From assembly GCA_934394815.1 (NCBI GenBank), contig CAKRRD010000020.1, positions 1 through 45,417 of the forward strand: a DNA stretch of 45,417 bases. Reading direction: 5' to 3'. The notes beneath the pieces were generated by a model. It saw only the letters and a list, made by a program, of their open reading frames with translations. It was not told the DNA's origin and did not search any database. This document shows, in pieces, positions 8,589 through 16,679 of the stretch (the stretch's first letter is position 1; every line of letters begins with the position of its first letter). A program made the translations under genes and the position numbers. Source of the stretch: an uncultured Acetatifactor sp. (lineage in GTDB: Bacteria > Bacillota > Clostridia > Lachnospirales > Lachnospiraceae).

Positions 8589-9281
8589 TTATCCCTGCTT
8601 CTCACACTTGTAGCCCTGTCCCCAGACCACCTTCAGATATCTGGGTTCCGCCGGGTTGATCTCCAACTTTTCCCGCAGATGCCGGATATGGACTGCCACG
8701 GTATTCTCGCTGCCAAGTGGCAGATCATTCCAGATCTTCGAATAAATCTCTCTCGGAGAAAATACCTGCCCCGGATTCTGCATCAACAGCTTTAAAATAT
8801 CATATTCCGTAGGAGTCAGTGCTACCGGTTCACCATCCAGCGTCACCCGTTTCTCCTTGTCATCCAGTTCAATCCCTCCGACTCTGATCACATCCGGCCG
8901 CACACTTCCGCCACCCAGCTGCATATAGCGCCGCAGCTGTGATTTCACTCTGGCGGAGACTTCGATGGGATTGAACGGCTTCGTGATATAGTCATCCGCT
9001 CCTACCGTAAGTCCCAGCACCTTGTCGGAATCCTCACCCTTGGCTGTCAGCAGGATCACCGGAACATTACTCTTCTCCCGTATTCTGAGCATCGCCTGTA
9101 TGCCGTCCAGCTTCGGCATCATAATGTCCATCAGTACCAGATGCACCTCTTTCGTCTCCACCACACGCACGGCTTCCTCCCCGTCAAAGGCTTCCAGAAA
9201 ATGATAATTGGTGTCATTTAAGTATATCTTTAACGCGTTTACGATATCCTTCTCATCATCACAGATCAATATATTGTACAT
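8589..9281 (-). CDS. OmpR/PhoB-family response regulator
   Basis: A 230-residue regulator: receiver domain at 1-120 with acidic pair Asp8/Asp9, phospho-acceptor Asp52 (LVLMDIMMPKLDG) and the LLTAKGEDSDKVLG switch segment, then an OmpR-type winged helix at about 130-230 (LTPTEYDILKLLMQNPGQVFSPREIY, then AVHIRHLREKLE). The start at 9281 is chosen because GGGAGAG lies just before it and the product begins exactly as the family does (MYNILICDDE); earlier in-frame codons add an unrelated arginine-rich tail that would be leader RNA. It precedes the kinase gene and forms a two-gene operon with it. Confidence 0.92.
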   Translation of the reverse strand: MYNILICDDEKDIVNALKIYLNDTNYHFLEAFDGEEAVRVVETKEVHLVLMDIMMPKLDGIQAMLRIREKSNVPVILLTAKGEDSDKVLGLTVGADDYITKPFNPIEVSARVKSQLRRYMQLGGGSVRPDVIRVGGIELDDKEKRVTLDGEPVALTPTEYDILKLLMQNPGQVFSPREIYSKIWNDLPLGSENTVAVHIRHLREKLEINPAEPRYLKVVWGQGYKCEKQG

Positions 9282-9349
9282 ACTCTCCCTCATTTCCGTG
9301 TCTCGGCTGTTGCCCGGGCACCGCTTACGCAGGGGTTTTCCCTTACGCT

Positions 9350-9396
9350 GACAGAACATCTGCTCCGCCCGCAGGCTGTCATGCAGATGTCCTGTC
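9350..9396 (-). promoter_or_regulatory. 5'-leader hairpin of the two-component operon
   Basis: The minus-strand RNA has 14-base arms (9350-9363 and 9383-9396) that pair with only a G-U wobble and enclose a 19-base loop. A TACAAT -10 box (9406-9411) places the transcript start at about 9399, so this stem would be at the very 5' end of a leader of about 118 bases. A direct repeat AGATTA-G-AGATTA (plus strand, 9414-9426) lies between the -10 and -35 regions and could be a regulator site. Confidence 0.5.
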
Positions 9397-9473
9397 GATG
9401 AATTTATTGTAACAGATTAGAGATTAATAAAAAACAGGAAAAACCTTTAAAACTTTATTAAGACAGAAATGCT

Positions 9474-11018
9474 TCAAAGCAAAACACCCCTTGCCATGCC
9501 CAGCAGGGCAAAAGCAAAGGGTGTGGATAATACATGTTGAAAGGTAGACAGGGAGCAGATCAGGTAGCCGGTGAGACCGAGGAGCACTGCAAGCGACCGG
9601 GAATCACGCAGTCCAGATCTATGAAGGTTGCGAAATGCAGTGAAAAAGATTCCGCCGTAGGCAATGACTCCTGCGATTCCCTGTTGGATCAGAAGGGTCA
9701 GCCATTCATTGTGGGCATTGGAATAGATACTGTTATCCAGAAGGCCTCTGTTGATCCAGTTCACAGCATCACTTCCCCACTGGTAAAGCACATAATAAAA
9801 GCTGTCCGGCCCCATGCCGAATACTTTATAGAGGAATCCCTCTTTCCTGTAAGTCAGTAAGGTGACCTTCCACAATGCCAGACGGCCGTTGGCGATCTCC
9901 GACAGTTTTTCGCTGTTGAACAGATTCCACACTACCAGCAGACAACCCAGGATCAGCGCAGACAGTACTGCCGCTGCCGCTGCCCAGACTGCGATCCGAA
10001 AGATTCTGCCGTCCTCCAACAGGTCACTTCTCTTCTGTCTCTCCCGCCATCGCAGGAGCAGATACAACACCGCTTCCCCCGCAAACAAGCCATACCAGAC
10101 TGGGCTAAAAAACAAAGCCTTTTCCGCACCTCCCGCCAGCACCAGCCCGGTCAGGTGCACCTGTATAAACAGCCGTACCATAAATACCGAAAGCGGCAAA
10201 AGCATCAGAATCTCCAAAACCCGCAGAAGCTGTCTCCTCTGCCGCAGGGAAAGTAACAGTAATAGCAGGCATAATCCGCAGGCTGCCAGAATGGCCGTCG
10301 TGCTGTTGGAGGTAATGGCGGATGCAAAAAACAATAAGCTGCCAAGCATCCCCAGCACTCTGACATACCGTTTCCCCCAAAAAGCCGCTGTCAGGGAAAT
10401 TCCTGCCGTCACACTGATGTATCCGGCATACCAGTTATTATTGCCGATGGTAGATAAGAGCTGCGTCCGGTTCCACTCTCCGTTCTCCATTCCCTGAAAA
10501 GTCCCCAGCACATCTATATCCAGGCGGTTCAGCAGGCCGATCAGCGTAACGATTCCCGCTGTGATCCCGGCGATCCACCAGATACTTTTACTTCCGTCAT
10601 AATATCTTGATACCGCAAAATAGATTCCCACCAGTAATGCCTGCGTCAGCAGTCCCATATACCATCCCGGATATCCGAGAAACGCCATCTCCCTGTTGGG
10701 ACTGAATACATAGGCCACCGCCACAGATAACAGATATAACAACATACAAACATCTGTCTTTCTCCATGGATCCGAAAAATCTCTCTTCTGTCCTTTTTCC
10801 CCCGGTGTTTTTCCTTCACTGATCTTCTTCCACAGGGCAGCCAGCACAACAAAAATCCCCAACACCAGCGTTGTATTACGGAAAAACAAATATTTGGCAT
10901 TGCCGATCATGACCAGTTTGTCCTGCATATACAGGGGGAGTCCCGCAAAGAGAAGGACCAGCCAGGCATAGACCAGCGTATTCAACAATTCTTCGGCTTT
11001 TTGCTTTTGTTTCTTCAT
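9474..11018 (-). CDS. O-antigen ligase/polymerase (Wzy/WaaL)-like membrane protein
   Basis: A 514-residue protein with about twelve hydrophobic segments. The large loop near residue 400-445 ends in SNAHNEWLTLLIQQGIAG, the signature of the Wzy_C/O-antigen ligase family that joins or polymerises undecaprenyl-linked glycans on the outer face of the membrane. Another loop (DVLGTFQGMENGEWNRTQLLSTIGNNNWYAGY) also matches this family. No glycan cluster is nearby, so the glycan handled is unknown; in Firmicutes such proteins act in cell-surface polysaccharide or protein glycosylation. The ATG at 11018 follows GGGAGAG. The last codons overlap a GC-rich inverted repeat (9485-9526) followed by TTTTG, which may serve as the terminator. 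Confidence 0.7.
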   Translation of the reverse strand: MKKQKQKAEELLNTLVYAWLVLLFAGLPLYMQDKLVMIGNAKYLFFRNTTLVLGIFVVLAALWKKISEGKTPGEKGQKRDFSDPWRKTDVCMLLYLLSVAVAYVFSPNREMAFLGYPGWYMGLLTQALLVGIYFAVSRYYDGSKSIWWIAGITAGIVTLIGLLNRLDIDVLGTFQGMENGEWNRTQLLSTIGNNNWYAGYISVTAGISLTAAFWGKRYVRVLGMLGSLLFFASAITSNSTTAILAACGLCLLLLLLSLRQRRQLLRVLEILMLLPLSVFMVRLFIQVHLTGLVLAGGAEKALFFSPVWYGLFAGEAVLYLLLRWRERQKRSDLLEDGRIFRIAVWAAAAAVLSALILGCLLVVWNLFNSEKLSEIANGRLALWKVTLLTYRKEGFLYKVFGMGPDSFYYVLYQWGSDAVNWINRGLLDNSIYSNAHNEWLTLLIQQGIAGVIAYGGIFFTAFRNLHRSGLRDSRSLAVLLGLTGYLICSLSTFQHVLSTPFAFALLGMARGVLL

Positions 11019-11059
11019 AATAAGACTCTCCCATTTGTACTTTTCTTCCGATGCAATTC

Positions 11060-11088
11060 ATTATATCGGTTTTCCCAGTCAAAAACAA
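11060..11088 (-). promoter_or_regulatory. Possible promoter of the O-antigen-ligase-like gene
   Basis: A consensus TATAAT (11060-11065) lies 17 bases after a TTGTTT -35-like box (11083-11088). The -35 box sits in the U-tract of the preceding gene's terminator, so the two signals are packed together. Confidence 0.4.
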
Positions 11089-11117
11089 GGCACCCTTCAC
11101 CACGGAAGAGTGCCTTA
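11081..11117 (-). terminator. Terminator of the small secreted protein gene
   Basis: AAGGCAC (11087-11093) and GTGCCTT (11110-11116) form a stem closed by a further GAAGG/CTTC pairing, and on the minus strand it is followed by GTTTTTG. It lies 30 bases after the stop codon. Confidence 0.75.
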
Positions 11118-11146
11118 TGTTTATTGCTTTATTCGATAGCTGTTAC

Positions 11147-11563
11147 TTATTTGCCGTAACGCATCTGCAGATACAGAGGACCATACCAAGGGATATCATT
11201 GTTTTCTGCAGCACCTGCGGGAATGGTTACTGTATACTCTTTGCCCTCAAAGGTATACTCTAATTCCAGAGATACTGTCTTCTTCTCATACAGATCCTTC
11301 ATAAGGCTGTTGGGTAATGCATTGATGTTCTTGTCTCTGGTGATCTTAACGGTCTCACCGTCTTTGGCATCGGTAATCTCAGAACCTACATTTCCAACGT
11401 AGTTCTCAAATACAGTAGTGCCGGATACTGCAGTAGTTCCGGTTGCTGCAGATACGGTATTATTTTCACTTGCTACTGCTACGGTAGACAGAGAACTTGC
11501 TCCAAAGGGTACTGCTACTGCTGCCAGTGCGATAGCTGCTGTCATTACGATTCCTTTTTTCAT
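11147..11563 (-). CDS. Small secreted protein of unknown function
   Basis: A 138-residue protein I do not recognise by family. Residues 1-32 form a clear signal peptide (MKKG start, hydrophobic AAIALAAVAVPFGA, likely cleavage after AVA or ASE near 30). The mature part has a serine/threonine-rich stretch (about 33-55) and then a compact beta-rich segment (EITDAKDGETVKITRDKN, then VSLELEYTFEGKEYTVTIPAGAA), ending in an aromatic tail (DIPWYGPLYLQMRYGK). The beta segment resembles small domains at the ends of clostridial surface proteins, but this is only an impression. It has its own strong promoter, GGAGG ribosome site and terminator, so it is a single-gene unit and probably abundant. Confidence 0.8.
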   Translation of the reverse strand: MKKGIVMTAAIALAAVAVPFGASSLSTVAVASENNTVSAATGTTAVSGTTVFENYVGNVGSEITDAKDGETVKITRDKNINALPNSLMKDLYEKKTVSLELEYTFEGKEYTVTIPAGAAENNDIPWYGPLYLQMRYGK

Positions 11564-11616
11564 GTGTTTCTCCTCCTAAGTGTATTATTTATGGGAATTT
11601 ATCTTTACCGCTATTT

Positions 11617-11645
11617 AGTCTATCCCTCCTCCGCTATTTTGTCAA
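11617..11645 (-). promoter_or_regulatory. Promoter of the small secreted protein
   Basis: Perfect TTGACA (11640-11645), a 17-base spacer and TAGACT (11617-11622) lie 54 bases upstream of the ATG. It probably drives only this one gene. Confidence 0.7.
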
Positions 11646-11679
11646 TCAGATAAATTTTATTTTTCTTTTTTTACATGCA

Positions 11680-11735
11680 TAAAAAAACATGCCACAGGAT
11701 TCCGGGAACGGAAAACCCTATGGCATGCTGTTTTA
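11680..11735 (-). terminator. Terminator of the CmpB-like gene
   Basis: On the minus strand, GCATGCCATAGG pairs with CCTGTGGCATG across an A/T-rich loop and is followed by seven T residues. It lies directly after the stop codon of the CmpB-like gene and ends the long metal operon. Confidence 0.85.
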
Positions 11736-11744
11736 TGTATTTAC

Positions 11745-12701
11745 TCAGTCTTTCTTCTTATTGTTATGTTCCTTCAATTCTTCCAGCGCTTCCTTGAACT
11801 TTTCGGAACTCATGGTCGGATTGGAACGGATCATGTCACGCTGGAAAAAGTCTCTTAAGCTGCTGACATTCTCTCTGTCCGCCACACTTCTGGTGTACTT
11901 CTGTTTCAGTTCCAGCACTTCATTCTTCACGCTGTCCAGATACTGGCCGGGCGACTTCTGTGCGGAGGTTTTGATACTTTCCATTTTCTCTTCAATACTG
12001 GATTTCAGATCCTCCACTCTGGTGGTAAGGCCCTCGGTAAAGTCCTCCTTCTTCTGGGCCAGGCTCTCGCTGAAGCCTTCCCTGCGGTTCTCCAGATTCT
12101 CACCAGTCACGGCAATAATAACGTCCAGCCGCTTCTGGATACGCAGCATATCTTCTTTCGCCTTCTCCATCTTCTCCAGCACATCCCGCAGATCCAAGGC
12201 TGCCTTGAAGGATAAGGCGAAATCCGCACCGATCAGTGCCGTCAGCACCAGCGTCACCGGTGTGAGGATGCTGTCCGGAATGGACAGGACCAGATGCTCG
12301 ATGGGCTTATGGATAAATTCTGTCATCAGGATCGTCAGGCCACCCCAGGCCAGAGAGGAACCCAGACAGATATGCCCCTGAAAATTGAACTTATTCTTGG
12401 AATAATCCCAGTATCTTACTTTGAACAACGCTTCCATGGTCACGCCGGTGACGTATTCCAGAATCGTGGCTCCGATACATCCGGCAATGTAGACCAGCAC
12501 CAGATTGTCCTGAAACGGCATGGACACCACCAGCATCATGATGGCTCCGCTGCCGTACAGCGGCAGGAACGGTCCACGGCAGAAACCACGGTTGACTAAC
12601 TTCCTGCTTTTCAGGGATACATAGGTGGATTCAAAGCACCAGCCGAAAAAGCAGTAGAAATAGAAGAAAAATAACCATTGGATCGCAGTATAGTGATACA
12701 C
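11745..12701 (-). CDS. CmpB-type putative ABC-transporter type IV membrane protein
   Basis: A 318-residue protein. The N-terminal half has four to five membrane helices and the family signature FFGWCFESTYVSLKSRKLVNRGFCRGPFLPLYGSGA (residues about 18-54) of PF06541, widespread in Firmicutes and of unknown function despite its ABC-transporter name. From about residue 165 the protein is a long charged coiled-coil (LEKMEKAKEDMLRIQKRLD and onwards to the lysine tail). The start is a GTG with GGGAGG 7 bases upstream. It is the last gene of the minus-strand run from the COG0523 gene, 47 bases after ylmH. Confidence 0.8.
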   Translation of the reverse strand: MYHYTAIQWLFFFYFYCFFGWCFESTYVSLKSRKLVNRGFCRGPFLPLYGSGAIMMLVVSMPFQDNLVLVYIAGCIGATILEYVTGVTMEALFKVRYWDYSKNKFNFQGHICLGSSLAWGGLTILMTEFIHKPIEHLVLSIPDSILTPVTLVLTALIGADFALSFKAALDLRDVLEKMEKAKEDMLRIQKRLDVIIAVTGENLENRREGFSESLAQKKEDFTEGLTTRVEDLKSSIEEKMESIKTSAQKSPGQYLDSVKNEVLELKQKYTRSVADRENVSSLRDFFQRDMIRSNPTMSSEKFKEALEELKEHNNKKKD

Positions 12702-12748
12702 TATGTAACCTCCCTCAACTCTTATGTTTTGTTTCCGAATACTAAAAA

Positions 12749-13519
12749 CTACGGATAGACTTCCGTTTCCATGGCAAGCCTGCCCTTTCTCGTGGCATGG
12801 GGTTCCCCGCTCACACGGAATTTTCCATAGCCTCTGGCATTCACCACATCCCCCTGTTCCAGGGACCTGGAATTGTTCTCACACAGCCTGCCGTTCACAT
12901 ATACTTTTCCCGCCCGGAACAGTTCCAGACAGTCGCTTCTGGATTTATTATATACTTTCGAGATTACAGCGTCAACACGGGGACTTGCCACCTGGATCAC
13001 CTGTTTTACCGGTTCCTCCTGCGGCACCTCTGCCGCCGCATCCACCACCTCGCACTTCACATGGGTATGACGGATCTGTTCCAGATTGTCACAGATGAAT
13101 TCCGCAATGGTATCCAGACAGAATAAAAAGGCTTCGCCCTCCCCAGGCAGGATATCGCCGAGAGTACTCCTCTCAATGCCAAGGTTCATCAGTGCTCCCA
13201 GATAATCTCTGTGGGACAGCCTGTCTGCAAATTTCGCCGACAGTGGCCGGATCCGAATACAGCAGATGGGAAAAGGCTGTTCATAGCCCAGATCTGCTTC
13301 CGTTCCAAAGCGCAGGATCTTCCGCTCCGCTTCTTCCCTGCCACCGTATAACGTGATTCCGGCAAATTTTACATCCCGTTCCACCTGCCACAGAGCATCC
13401 TGCTCCGCCAGCCCCAGGAACCCGGTAAAGGTATACTGGTTCTGGCTATAAGATTTCTCTGCCAGCTCACGGATCCGGTTTTTCAGCTGTTGTATCTCTT
13501 TTTCATTTTCCACGGACAT
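12749..13519 (-). CDS. ylmH: YlmH-like S4-domain RNA-binding protein
   Basis: A 256-residue protein. The S4 RNA-binding domain is at the C-terminus (about 180-245: DAVISKVYNKSRSDCLELFRAGKVYVNG, then EQGDVVNARGYGKFRV); the N-terminal part (FTGFLGLAEQDAL, and DYLGALMNLGIERSTLGDI near 125) matches the YlmH family. Homologues bind the ribosome and have been linked to rescue of stalled nascent chains. It is usually near cell-division genes in Bacilli; here it follows the ZIP gene by 16 bases and may be a passenger in that operon. The ATG has AGGTGA upstream. Confidence 0.85.
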   Translation of the reverse strand: MSVENEKEIQQLKNRIRELAEKSYSQNQYTFTGFLGLAEQDALWQVERDVKFAGITLYGGREEAERKILRFGTEADLGYEQPFPICCIRIRPLSAKFADRLSHRDYLGALMNLGIERSTLGDILPGEGEAFLFCLDTIAEFICDNLEQIRHTHVKCEVVDAAAEVPQEEPVKQVIQVASPRVDAVISKVYNKSRSDCLELFRAGKVYVNGRLCENNSRSLEQGDVVNARGYGKFRVSGEPHATRKGRLAMETEVYP

Positions 13520-13535
13520 GACATTTCACCTTTCC

Positions 13536-14318
13536 TCAGCCCAAAGCCACATCCAACATCATCATCAGGGCAAATCCGATGGCAAATGCGATGGTTCCCA
13601 GATTGGAATGCTCTCCCTCACTGGCTTCCGGGATCAGTTCCTCCACTACTACATAGATCATGGCTCCGGCAGCGAAGGCCAGCATATAGGGTAAAACCGG
13701 TGTTACGATACTTGCCAGCGCAATGGCCAGGATTGCTCCCACCGGTTCCACCGCTCCGGACAGCACCCCCAACGCAAAGGATTTTCCTCTCTTATTTCCC
13801 TCGCTGCGCAGGGGCAGGGAGATAATGGCTCCCTCCGGGAAATTCTGGATGGCGATACCGATGGCCAGCGTCAGCGCTCCCGCCATCGTAACGGTTCCGT
13901 CTCCATTCAGCACCCCGGCAAAAATCGCGCCACAGGCGGCACCCTCGGGGAAATTATGGATGGTCACCGCCAGCATCAGCATGGCCGTGCGGTTCAGGCT
14001 GCTCTTATGTCCTTCCGGCGCATCACTTCCCACATGCAGATGGGGCACCAGGCTATCAATGAACAACAAAAAAACAATACCGATCAGAAAGCCGGTCACT
14101 GCGGGAAGAAATGCAAGCTTTCCCATCTCTTCGCACATATCCATGGCTGGTATCAGTAAAGACCACACCGAAGCTGCTACCATGACACCGGCAGCGAATC
14201 CGGTAAATATTCTCTGAATGTTGCCGCCAATCTGTTTTTTCAGGAAAAAGACGCAGGCTGCCCCCGCAGTCGTTCCCAGAAACGGAATCAGAAGACCGGC
14301 TACAATGTTTAAGTTCAT
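13536..14318 (-). CDS. ZIP-family divalent metal transporter
   Basis: A 260-residue inner-membrane carrier of the ZIP family (zinc, iron or manganese uptake; ZupT-like). Eight hydrophobic segments are seen; the metal-binding helices are clear: IHNFPEGAACG and IQNFPEGAIISLPL, each with the HN/QN-x-PEG motif, and the VVEELIPE segment near residue 225. The cytoplasmic loop has a short histidine/acid stretch (PHLHVGSDAPEGH). GGAGAG precedes the ATG. Together with the two COG0523-type GTPases upstream on the same strand it suggests a metal-supply operon, probably for zinc. Confidence 0.88.
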   Translation of the reverse strand: MNLNIVAGLLIPFLGTTAGAACVFFLKKQIGGNIQRIFTGFAAGVMVAASVWSLLIPAMDMCEEMGKLAFLPAVTGFLIGIVFLLFIDSLVPHLHVGSDAPEGHKSSLNRTAMLMLAVTIHNFPEGAACGAIFAGVLNGDGTVTMAGALTLAIGIAIQNFPEGAIISLPLRSEGNKRGKSFALGVLSGAVEPVGAILAIALASIVTPVLPYMLAFAAGAMIYVVVEELIPEASEGEHSNLGTIAFAIGFALMMMLDVALG

Positions 14319-14403
14319 GAAACACTCTCCTTTCTCTCAATATTTTATGTAAGTCGCAGCAAGATGGTATCTTGTCTGCCTCGTAAATCGTTACTGCCAA
14401 AAT

Positions 14404-15678
14404 CTAAAATCCCGCCAGATCATTGCCCATAACCGCATACAGCAGGAAATTCACGCCACATACCAGATGGTAGAAAAATACGGCAATCTCCCCAACGACG
14501 AAGATCACTTTCCAGCTTTTCCACCACTCCCTGATATTTTTCACCATGACGATCAACGTCATTAGGAACACAAAAAACATGCCGTGCATATAGCCCCAGG
14601 AAAAATTGGCATGCATCATGCGGAAGCCCTTTTCATAGAAGACCAGGAACATCAGGGTGCCTGCGAGGTAATTCAACCACGCGAACCAGTAATACCGGTT
14701 CTGTATGATATTTTTAAAATCAAAGACCAGATTCAGGAACAGGACACCAATGGGCAGAGCCATTCCCATGACAATGCTTAAGGGAATGCTCTTGGAATAA
14801 TTGCTCCATACCTTTGCAAAGCCAATGGCAATGCCGGTCTCCTCTCCCATGACATTCGTTCCGGTGAAAATCCCGGAGAACTGATACAGCAGGGCAATTC
14901 CCGTGGGGATCATGGTCACACACAGACAAAACGCATTGCGAAAACTTTTTCCCCTGCTTACGATCAGCTGAACCATAAGGATCAGGCCGATCAGCGGTAC
15001 CACCACCATAGTGTAGCTGGGTTTGGTCATGGTGGTCAGCAGGAGACTGACTGCGAACAGAGCGCAGTTCTTCCACTGAAAATCCTTCCGGTATTCCCCC
15101 AGCACCTTCACCGTTTCAAAAAAGCAGAGGATTGCAAAGGGTCTGGTGGCCAGATAAGTGGCATTCCAGAAAGGATTCGGCGTATAGATGCCCATGCAGC
15201 GATACGCATAATCAAAGCCGAAAAACGCCGTATTCTTGGGAGAATACAGATTAGAAAGCAAAAACAGCGAAAAAACAAGCAGCGTCACAAGAATGTCCGT
15301 CATGACCTGTTTTCCCCGGGTCAGGTCTTCATAATGACTTACCTTCCGGATCTCCCGGTTCATGTAATATTTTGTAATGACCACCGCTGCCAGATTAAAT
15401 AACGCCGTGGTAATGGCCATAGCCGCTTCCACTCCGACCAGCCAGGCGGAAAGTCTGGCCGTCCAGAACAGGATCGGATAAGGGAACTCATAATTTCCCG
15501 GAATACCTGCCACCTTATTCACATAATCCGGCATATCCGACTGAAAACCGGGCATCTGATAGCATTCCATCCAGAACAGATATAGCATGACCCCGGTATA
15601 CAAAAACAGCAGGAAAAGAAATGTCACTTTTCCTGCCGTTGTCTCCCGCAGGCCGCTCTTTATGGGATTCTTTTTCAT
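14404..15678 (-). CDS. Polytopic membrane protein, possible GT-C-type glycosyltransferase
   Basis: A 424-residue protein with about ten to eleven membrane helices. After the first helix (20-36) the extracytoplasmic loop carries an acidic pair (SDMPDY, Asp48 and Asp51), the position where GT-C glycosyltransferases that use lipid-linked sugars place their catalytic aspartate; a later aromatic loop (YRCMGIYTPNPFWNATYLATRPF) also fits. I cannot name a family. It lies between the YcgQ-fused GTPase (14 bases) and the ZIP gene (85 bases), so it is probably co-transcribed with metal genes, though a link in function is unproven. An AAGGATC ribosome site precedes the ATG. Confidence 0.6.
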   Translation of the reverse strand: MKKNPIKSGLRETTAGKVTFLFLLFLYTGVMLYLFWMECYQMPGFQSDMPDYVNKVAGIPGNYEFPYPILFWTARLSAWLVGVEAAMAITTALFNLAAVVITKYYMNREIRKVSHYEDLTRGKQVMTDILVTLLVFSLFLLSNLYSPKNTAFFGFDYAYRCMGIYTPNPFWNATYLATRPFAILCFFETVKVLGEYRKDFQWKNCALFAVSLLLTTMTKPSYTMVVVPLIGLILMVQLIVSRGKSFRNAFCLCVTMIPTGIALLYQFSGIFTGTNVMGEETGIAIGFAKVWSNYSKSIPLSIVMGMALPIGVLFLNLVFDFKNIIQNRYYWFAWLNYLAGTLMFLVFYEKGFRMMHANFSWGYMHGMFFVFLMTLIVMVKNIREWWKSWKVIFVVGEIAVFFYHLVCGVNFLLYAVMGNDLAGF

Positions 15679-15692
15679 AGAGCCGATCCTTT

Positions 15693-16625
15693 CTAGTTAA
15701 AACTGATCACGGGATCCTTGGGAGCTTTCGCCTTCTCCACGCTGATGGCATGGAGTACGGGACCCTCTCCCTTATAATCTGCGAAGTATTCTTTGGCAAC
15801 CTTCGCCGTTACCTTAACCCATTCCTTCTGTTTCAGGTTTTTCGTGCCCGCATACTCACAGGCATAGCCCAAAAATGCCATATCCTCCGCACAGCAGGTC
15901 ATTGCCATGCGTCCCGGTACGAAATAGCCGTCGGGATATTCTTCAGGCTTCAGTACCATGGCCAGAAACTGGATTGTTTTCCCTTCATAGCGCTCCAGAT
16001 GATCCATGGAATCCAGATACCAGATGCCGTAGCCCTGATTGTCCAGTACGACGGGGTTCTGGTTCAGATCGTAGGGCAGATCCTCCTCGAAGATCTCGTC
16101 GATCTCTCCGTTGGAATCCTCGAAGATCACATCCGCGGAAGGATTCACCGCCTTGATGTTGCGCTTATACACATTCAGATCCTTGATACCGTCACAACGG
16201 TTGAAAATGATCATCTCTGACTTGCGGATCATCTCTGCCAGCAGAGATTTCATATTGGTGTAATACATGGGGAAGGTGGAGCCGTCAATAGTCGTGATCT
16301 GCTGTTCCACTTTCCAGTACCAGGGCAGCTTCATATTCTTGAAATTCCACATGCCATTGTACTCAATGATGATCCGGGCGGGCTTGTACTGCTTCTCCAG
16401 TTCGATCAGATGGTTCGGATGAAACTCCTCTTCCTCCTCGATCAGCACCACATCCGTGCGGCTCTTTTTCAGAAGTGCGGGATTGTATTCATTTTCTCCC
16501 TCTTCACAGAGGATCAGCAGTGTCCTGCCCTTAATCTGGAAATAGGGCTGTCCCAGCGTAAATGTAATAAATTCTGTCTTACCGCTCTCCAGAAAACCGT
16601 TTATGATATAGACTGGTTTCGTCAT
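15693..16625 (-). CDS. G3E (CobW-like) GTPase fused to a YcgQ/DUF1980-like C-terminal domain
   Basis: A 310-residue protein. Residues 1-200 form a CobW-type P-loop GTPase: Walker A GFLESGKT (10-17), an IIIEYNG segment (86-91) where the family has IEPSG, and the guanine motif NRCD (142-145). The CxCC metal motif of COG0523 metallochaperones is absent. Residues about 212-310 resemble the C-terminal domain of YcgQ/TIGR03943 proteins: FVPGRMAMTCCAEDMAFLGY (235-254) with the arginine and paired cysteines, KEWVKVTAKV, and a final APKDP. YcgQ normally partners the permease YcgR, not seen here. It follows the His-rich COG0523 gene by 54 bases. A metal-linked role is inferred from context only. Confidence 0.75.
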   Translation of the reverse strand: MTKPVYIINGFLESGKTEFITFTLGQPYFQIKGRTLLILCEEGENEYNPALLKKSRTDVVLIEEEEEFHPNHLIELEKQYKPARIIIEYNGMWNFKNMKLPWYWKVEQQITTIDGSTFPMYYTNMKSLLAEMIRKSEMIIFNRCDGIKDLNVYKRNIKAVNPSADVIFEDSNGEIDEIFEEDLPYDLNQNPVVLDNQGYGIWYLDSMDHLERYEGKTIQFLAMVLKPEEYPDGYFVPGRMAMTCCAEDMAFLGYACEYAGTKNLKQKEWVKVTAKVAKEYFADYKGEGPVLHAISVEKAKAPKDPVISFN

Positions 16626-16679
16626 AATTCATACCTTTCTCTTTCTTATCCTGCCGGTCGCAGGCCTCTTTCCGTATAC

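Noticed and set aside
9485..9526. Strong terminator at the end of the O-antigen-ligase-like gene
   Set aside because: The inverted repeat lies inside the coding sequence and its T-run is only four bases, so it is noted in the gene entry but not called separately.
14275..14400. Short minus-strand reading frame overlapping the ZIP start
   Set aside because: It is out of frame with the ZIP gene, lacks a ribosome site and continues only as a shadow of the ZIP coding sequence.
14319..14403. Possible Zur-like half-site (GTAACGATTTA) before the ZIP gene
   Set aside because: Only one half-site is seen and the symmetric partner does not match; the motif before the COG0523 gene is weaker still.
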